Below, in pieces: positions 62,311 to 64,000 of a DNA stretch of 64,000 nucleotides. Location: NCBI GenBank assembly GCA_965116625.1, contig OZ220717.1:682001-746000 (forward strand), given 5' to 3'. The notes under the pieces are model-generated. The model had not been told where the DNA came from, made no database searches, and saw only the letters and a program-made list of their open reading frames with translations. This DNA is from VXNE01 sp965116625 (lineage in GTDB: Bacteria; Pseudomonadota; Gammaproteobacteria; Pseudomonadales; Azotimanducaceae). Every line of letters begins with the position of its first letter. The first letter of the stretch is position 1. A program made the position numbers and the translations under genes.

Positions 62311-62478
62311 CTAACCGACTTCGATCATCTCGAAGTCTTCCTTCCCAACTCCGCACTCCGGGCACACGAAGTCGTCCGGCACATCCTCCCAGGGCGTTCC
62401 CGGCGGGATGTCCTCGTACTCACAGCCTTCGGCCTCGTCATAGATCCAGCCGCAGACGATGCACTGCCATTTCTTCAC
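62311..62478 (-). CDS. Rubredoxin
   Basis: 55-residue iron protein from a GTG: WQCIVCGWIYDEAEG at residues 4-18 and VCPECGVGKEDFE at 38-50 supply the four cysteines of the Fe(SCys)4 centre, and the glycine and aromatic residues around them fit. Electron carrier, e.g. for alkane hydroxylase or for oxygen and peroxide reduction. No reductase gene is nearby. Same strand as, and 37 bases before, the symporter gene, so they may share a transcript. No strong ribosome site. Confidence 0.92.
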   Translation of the reverse strand: MKKWQCIVCGWIYDEAEGCEYEDIPPGTPWEDVPDDFVCPECGVGKEDFEMIEVG

Positions 62479-62669
62479 GGGGCGACTCTCAAGCCCGGCA
62501 ATTCACACGCACTGGTCCCGACGCGATGCACGACGCCCTGGCCAGCAATGTTCTAACATCTTCGGTTCCCGCCAGGGCCCGACTCATCGATTGTCCGCGA
62601 CATCATGATCCGGGCGGCCGGACGGAAAGGCGAATGCTACCGCTAAACGTTCCCGCTCCATAATCGCGC

Positions 62670-62715
62670 ATGAGAGTGCCCCACGACCGAAGCCTGTCGG
62701 CACCGGGTGTCTTCG
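62670..62715 (+). repeat. Dispersed repeat, copy B
   Basis: Matches 25100-25145: the first 20 bases (ATGAGAGTGCCCCACGACCG) are identical and the next 26 differ at about seven positions. It lies in the 328-base gene-free stretch 62479-62806 between rubredoxin and the second AAA ATPase, directly ahead of the ATPase promoter. The palindromic tandem found after copy A is absent here. The remainder of the gap (62479-62669) shows no other feature. Confidence 0.65.
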
Positions 62716-62739
62716 GGTAGCGAGAGACCGACCACCCAA

Positions 62740-62799
62740 TTTATGCACAAATTAGTCGAATTACGAATAATGCATAAACTCACAAAATTTCCCTATAAT
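62740..62799 (+). promoter_or_regulatory. AT-rich promoter with TTTATGCA/TGCATAAA inverted repeat
   Basis: TTTATGCA (62740-62747) and TGCATAAA (62771-62778) are perfect 8-base inverted arms 23 bases apart. A consensus -10 TATAAT lies at 62794-62799; its -35 position (about 62771-62776) falls on the right arm. Only seven bases separate the -10 from the ATG at 62807 and there is no Shine-Dalgarno, so the transcript is probably leaderless or nearly so. The overlap suggests repression at the arms. Confidence 0.65.
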
Positions 62800-62806
62800 C
62801 CTGGCG

Positions 62807-64000
62807 ATGGACCCCGTGAGAAACCCCTATGCGCCGGGTGCCGGCTCGCCACCTCCTGAACTCGCGGGCCGCGATGAGCTACGCCAGCAAGTACGTATCG
62901 CGTTGCAACGGCTCAAGATCGGAAGGGCAGCAAAGAGCGTCTTGCTTGTCGGTCTGCGCGGTGTGGGCAAGACCGTATTGCTTGACCGAATGCGAAACGA
63001 CGCCGAAGCATCCAGCATCCACACTCTTTGGATCGAAGCGCCCGAAGACAGGTCCCTGCCGGCCATCCTGGCTCCGCAATTGCGTACCGCCCTCTTGCGG
63101 CTCTCTCGAATTGAACAGGCAAAGGACCTGGCAAAACGAGCGTTGAGTGGTCTGGCCGGATTCGCCAAGGCACTCAAGGTCAAGTATGAAGACATTGAAG
63201 TTGGATTCGACTTCGAACCGGAGCCTGGCCTGGCGGACAACGGCGACCTGGAACAGGACCTGCAGGCGCTGCTTGAAGCAGCGGGGCAAGCTGCCAGGAA
63301 CGGAGAAACCGCACTGGCTCTCTTCGTCGACGAGTTGCAATACATCAAAGAGGAGGAACTCGCGGCACTAATCACCGCGATGCACCGCACAGCGCAGCGG
63401 CGACTGCCTGTAGCTCTGGTTGGAGCAGGATTGCCGCAGCTACGCGGCAGAATGGGCAACGCGAAGTCTTATGCAGAGCGCCTTTTCGACTTTCCAGAAA
63501 TTGGTCAATTGACGGATGGCGAAGCTCGAATCGCAATTGCCAAACCCGCACAGGAGGAAGGCGTCGACATTTCCGACGATGCACTCAGCCGCATCGTTTC
63601 GGAGACCCGAGGATATCCGTACTTCCTGCAGGAATGGGGCAAACACACCTGGGATGCTGCGGATGACTCACCGATATCCACAGATGATGTCGACGCAGCC
63701 TCTATAGTTGCCGTGGCCGCGCTTGACGAGAGCTTCTTCAGGGTACGATTCGATAGACTCACACCACGTGAGAAAGAGTACTTGCGCGCAATGGCAGAAC
63801 TCGGAGCCGGCCCACACCGCTCGGGAGAAATCGCCAAACTGCTCGGCAGAGAGGTGACATCGCTAGCGCCGATCCGAAGTCAACTCATAGCCAAAGGAAT
63901 GGTGTGGAGCCCGAGCCACGGGGACACGGCTTTCACCGTCCCCCTTTTCGATGAGTTCATGAGGCGCATCGTCCCGGGAGACGACTGGAAACCGAAGGCG
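62807..64000 (+). CDS. AAA ATPase with C-terminal winged-helix-like region, paralogue 2 (3' partial)
   Basis: The frame is open for 398 codons and runs off the window. N-terminal NPYAPGAGSPPPELAGRDE and Walker A GLRGVGKT (49-56) closely match the ATPase at 30293-31507. Walker B-like LFVDELQYI is near 169, LVGAGLPQLRG follows, and RGYPYFLQEWGKHTWDAA matches the GYPYFIQF block. The C-terminus (RLTPREKEYLRAMAELGAGPHRSGEIAKLLGREVTSLAPIRSQLIAKGMVW) is a winged-helix region. Codon use is visibly richer in AAA, GAA and TAT than in neighbours, hinting at transfer. Role unknown. Confidence 0.78.
   Translation, partial: MDPVRNPYAPGAGSPPPELAGRDELRQQVRIALQRLKIGRAAKSVLLVGLRGVGKTVLLDRMRNDAEASSIHTLWIEAPEDRSLPAILAPQLRTALLRLSRIEQAKDLAKRALSGLAGFAKALKVKYEDIEVGFDFEPEPGLADNGDLEQDLQALLEAAGQAARNGETALALFVDELQYIKEEELAALITAMHRTAQRRLPVALVGAGLPQLRGRMGNAKSYAERLFDFPEIGQLTDGEARIAIAKPAQEEGVDISDDALSRIVSETRGYPYFLQEWGKHTWDAADDSPISTDDVDAASIVAVAALDESFFRVRFDRLTPREKEYLRAMAELGAGPHRSGEIAKLLGREVTSLAPIRSQLIAKGMVWSPSHGDTAFTVPLFDEFMRRIVPGDDWKPKA

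Overview
The window comes from a GC-rich chromosome of an uncultured gammaproteobacterium. Two blocks keep gene orders familiar from Pseudomonas and relatives: tyrA-cmk-rpsA-ihfB-lapA (1-3.9 kb), and pilT/yggS-proC-yggT-metX-metW-DUF4426-rdgB-hemW-trmB-rpoH-(insert)-ftsX-ftsE-ftsY/rsmD-coaD (20.6-39 kb). Two Na+/H+ antiporters (NhaA and NhaD), two transporters of typically sodium-coupled families (SSS and DAACS) and three sulfatases suggest a saline, probably marine or host-associated, habitat. That habitat is inference.

Layout. 0-5.1 kb: housekeeping genes and a cytochrome c'/b561 pair. 5.2-10 kb: a PLP dehydratase and an acetolactate synthase converge on an nhaD gene enclosed by two inverted copies of a 249-bp repeat element. 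10-20.6 kb: single metabolic genes (enoyl-CoA hydratase, MalY-like lyase, nhaA, SSS symporter), a Phd/PIN toxin-antitoxin pair, then argD-argF and a GrpB-family gene. 20.6-39 kb: the conserved block. It is interrupted in the metX-metW gap by a dispersed repeat, and between rpoH and ftsX by rfbC, an AAA ATPase gene, a lipoprotein PepN and a lone KpsT/Wzt-type ATPase. 39-44.8 kb: oxidoreductases, a degenerate alpha/beta hydrolase and small proteins. 44.8-58.5 kb: a catabolic island for sulfated or acylated glycans (three sulfatases, GH127, a beta-propeller glycosidase-like protein, several esterases, a DUF3604 protein and a Gfo/Idh/MocA dehydrogenase). 58.5-62.5 kb: a double-hotdog MaoC protein opposite an acyl-CoA dehydrogenase, a dicarboxylate symporter and a 55-residue rubredoxin. 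62.6-64 kb: a second copy of the dispersed repeat, then a second AAA ATPase paralogue running off the window.

How the genes may work together. In the glycan island, exported sulfatases and esterases would trim a sulfated polymer outside the cytoplasm. The GH127 and propeller enzymes have no visible signal peptide and would act on imported oligosaccharides. The Gfo/Idh/MocA enzyme would process the released sugars. No TonB/SusCD pair and no sulfatase-maturating enzyme is in the window.

Signals most worth a second look are: (1) the inverted 249-bp elements enclosing nhaD; (2) two paralogous AAA+/winged-helix ATPases, one behind a perfect 32-bp AT-only-core palindrome and one behind an inverted repeat overlapping an apparently leaderless promoter; (3) a CIRCE operator lying exactly on the sigma-70 promoter of rpoH; (4) a dispersed repeat inside the metX-metW operon; (5) two alpha/beta-hydrolase genes whose conserved N-termini can only be reached from CTG start codons, one of which has lost its nucleophile serine.
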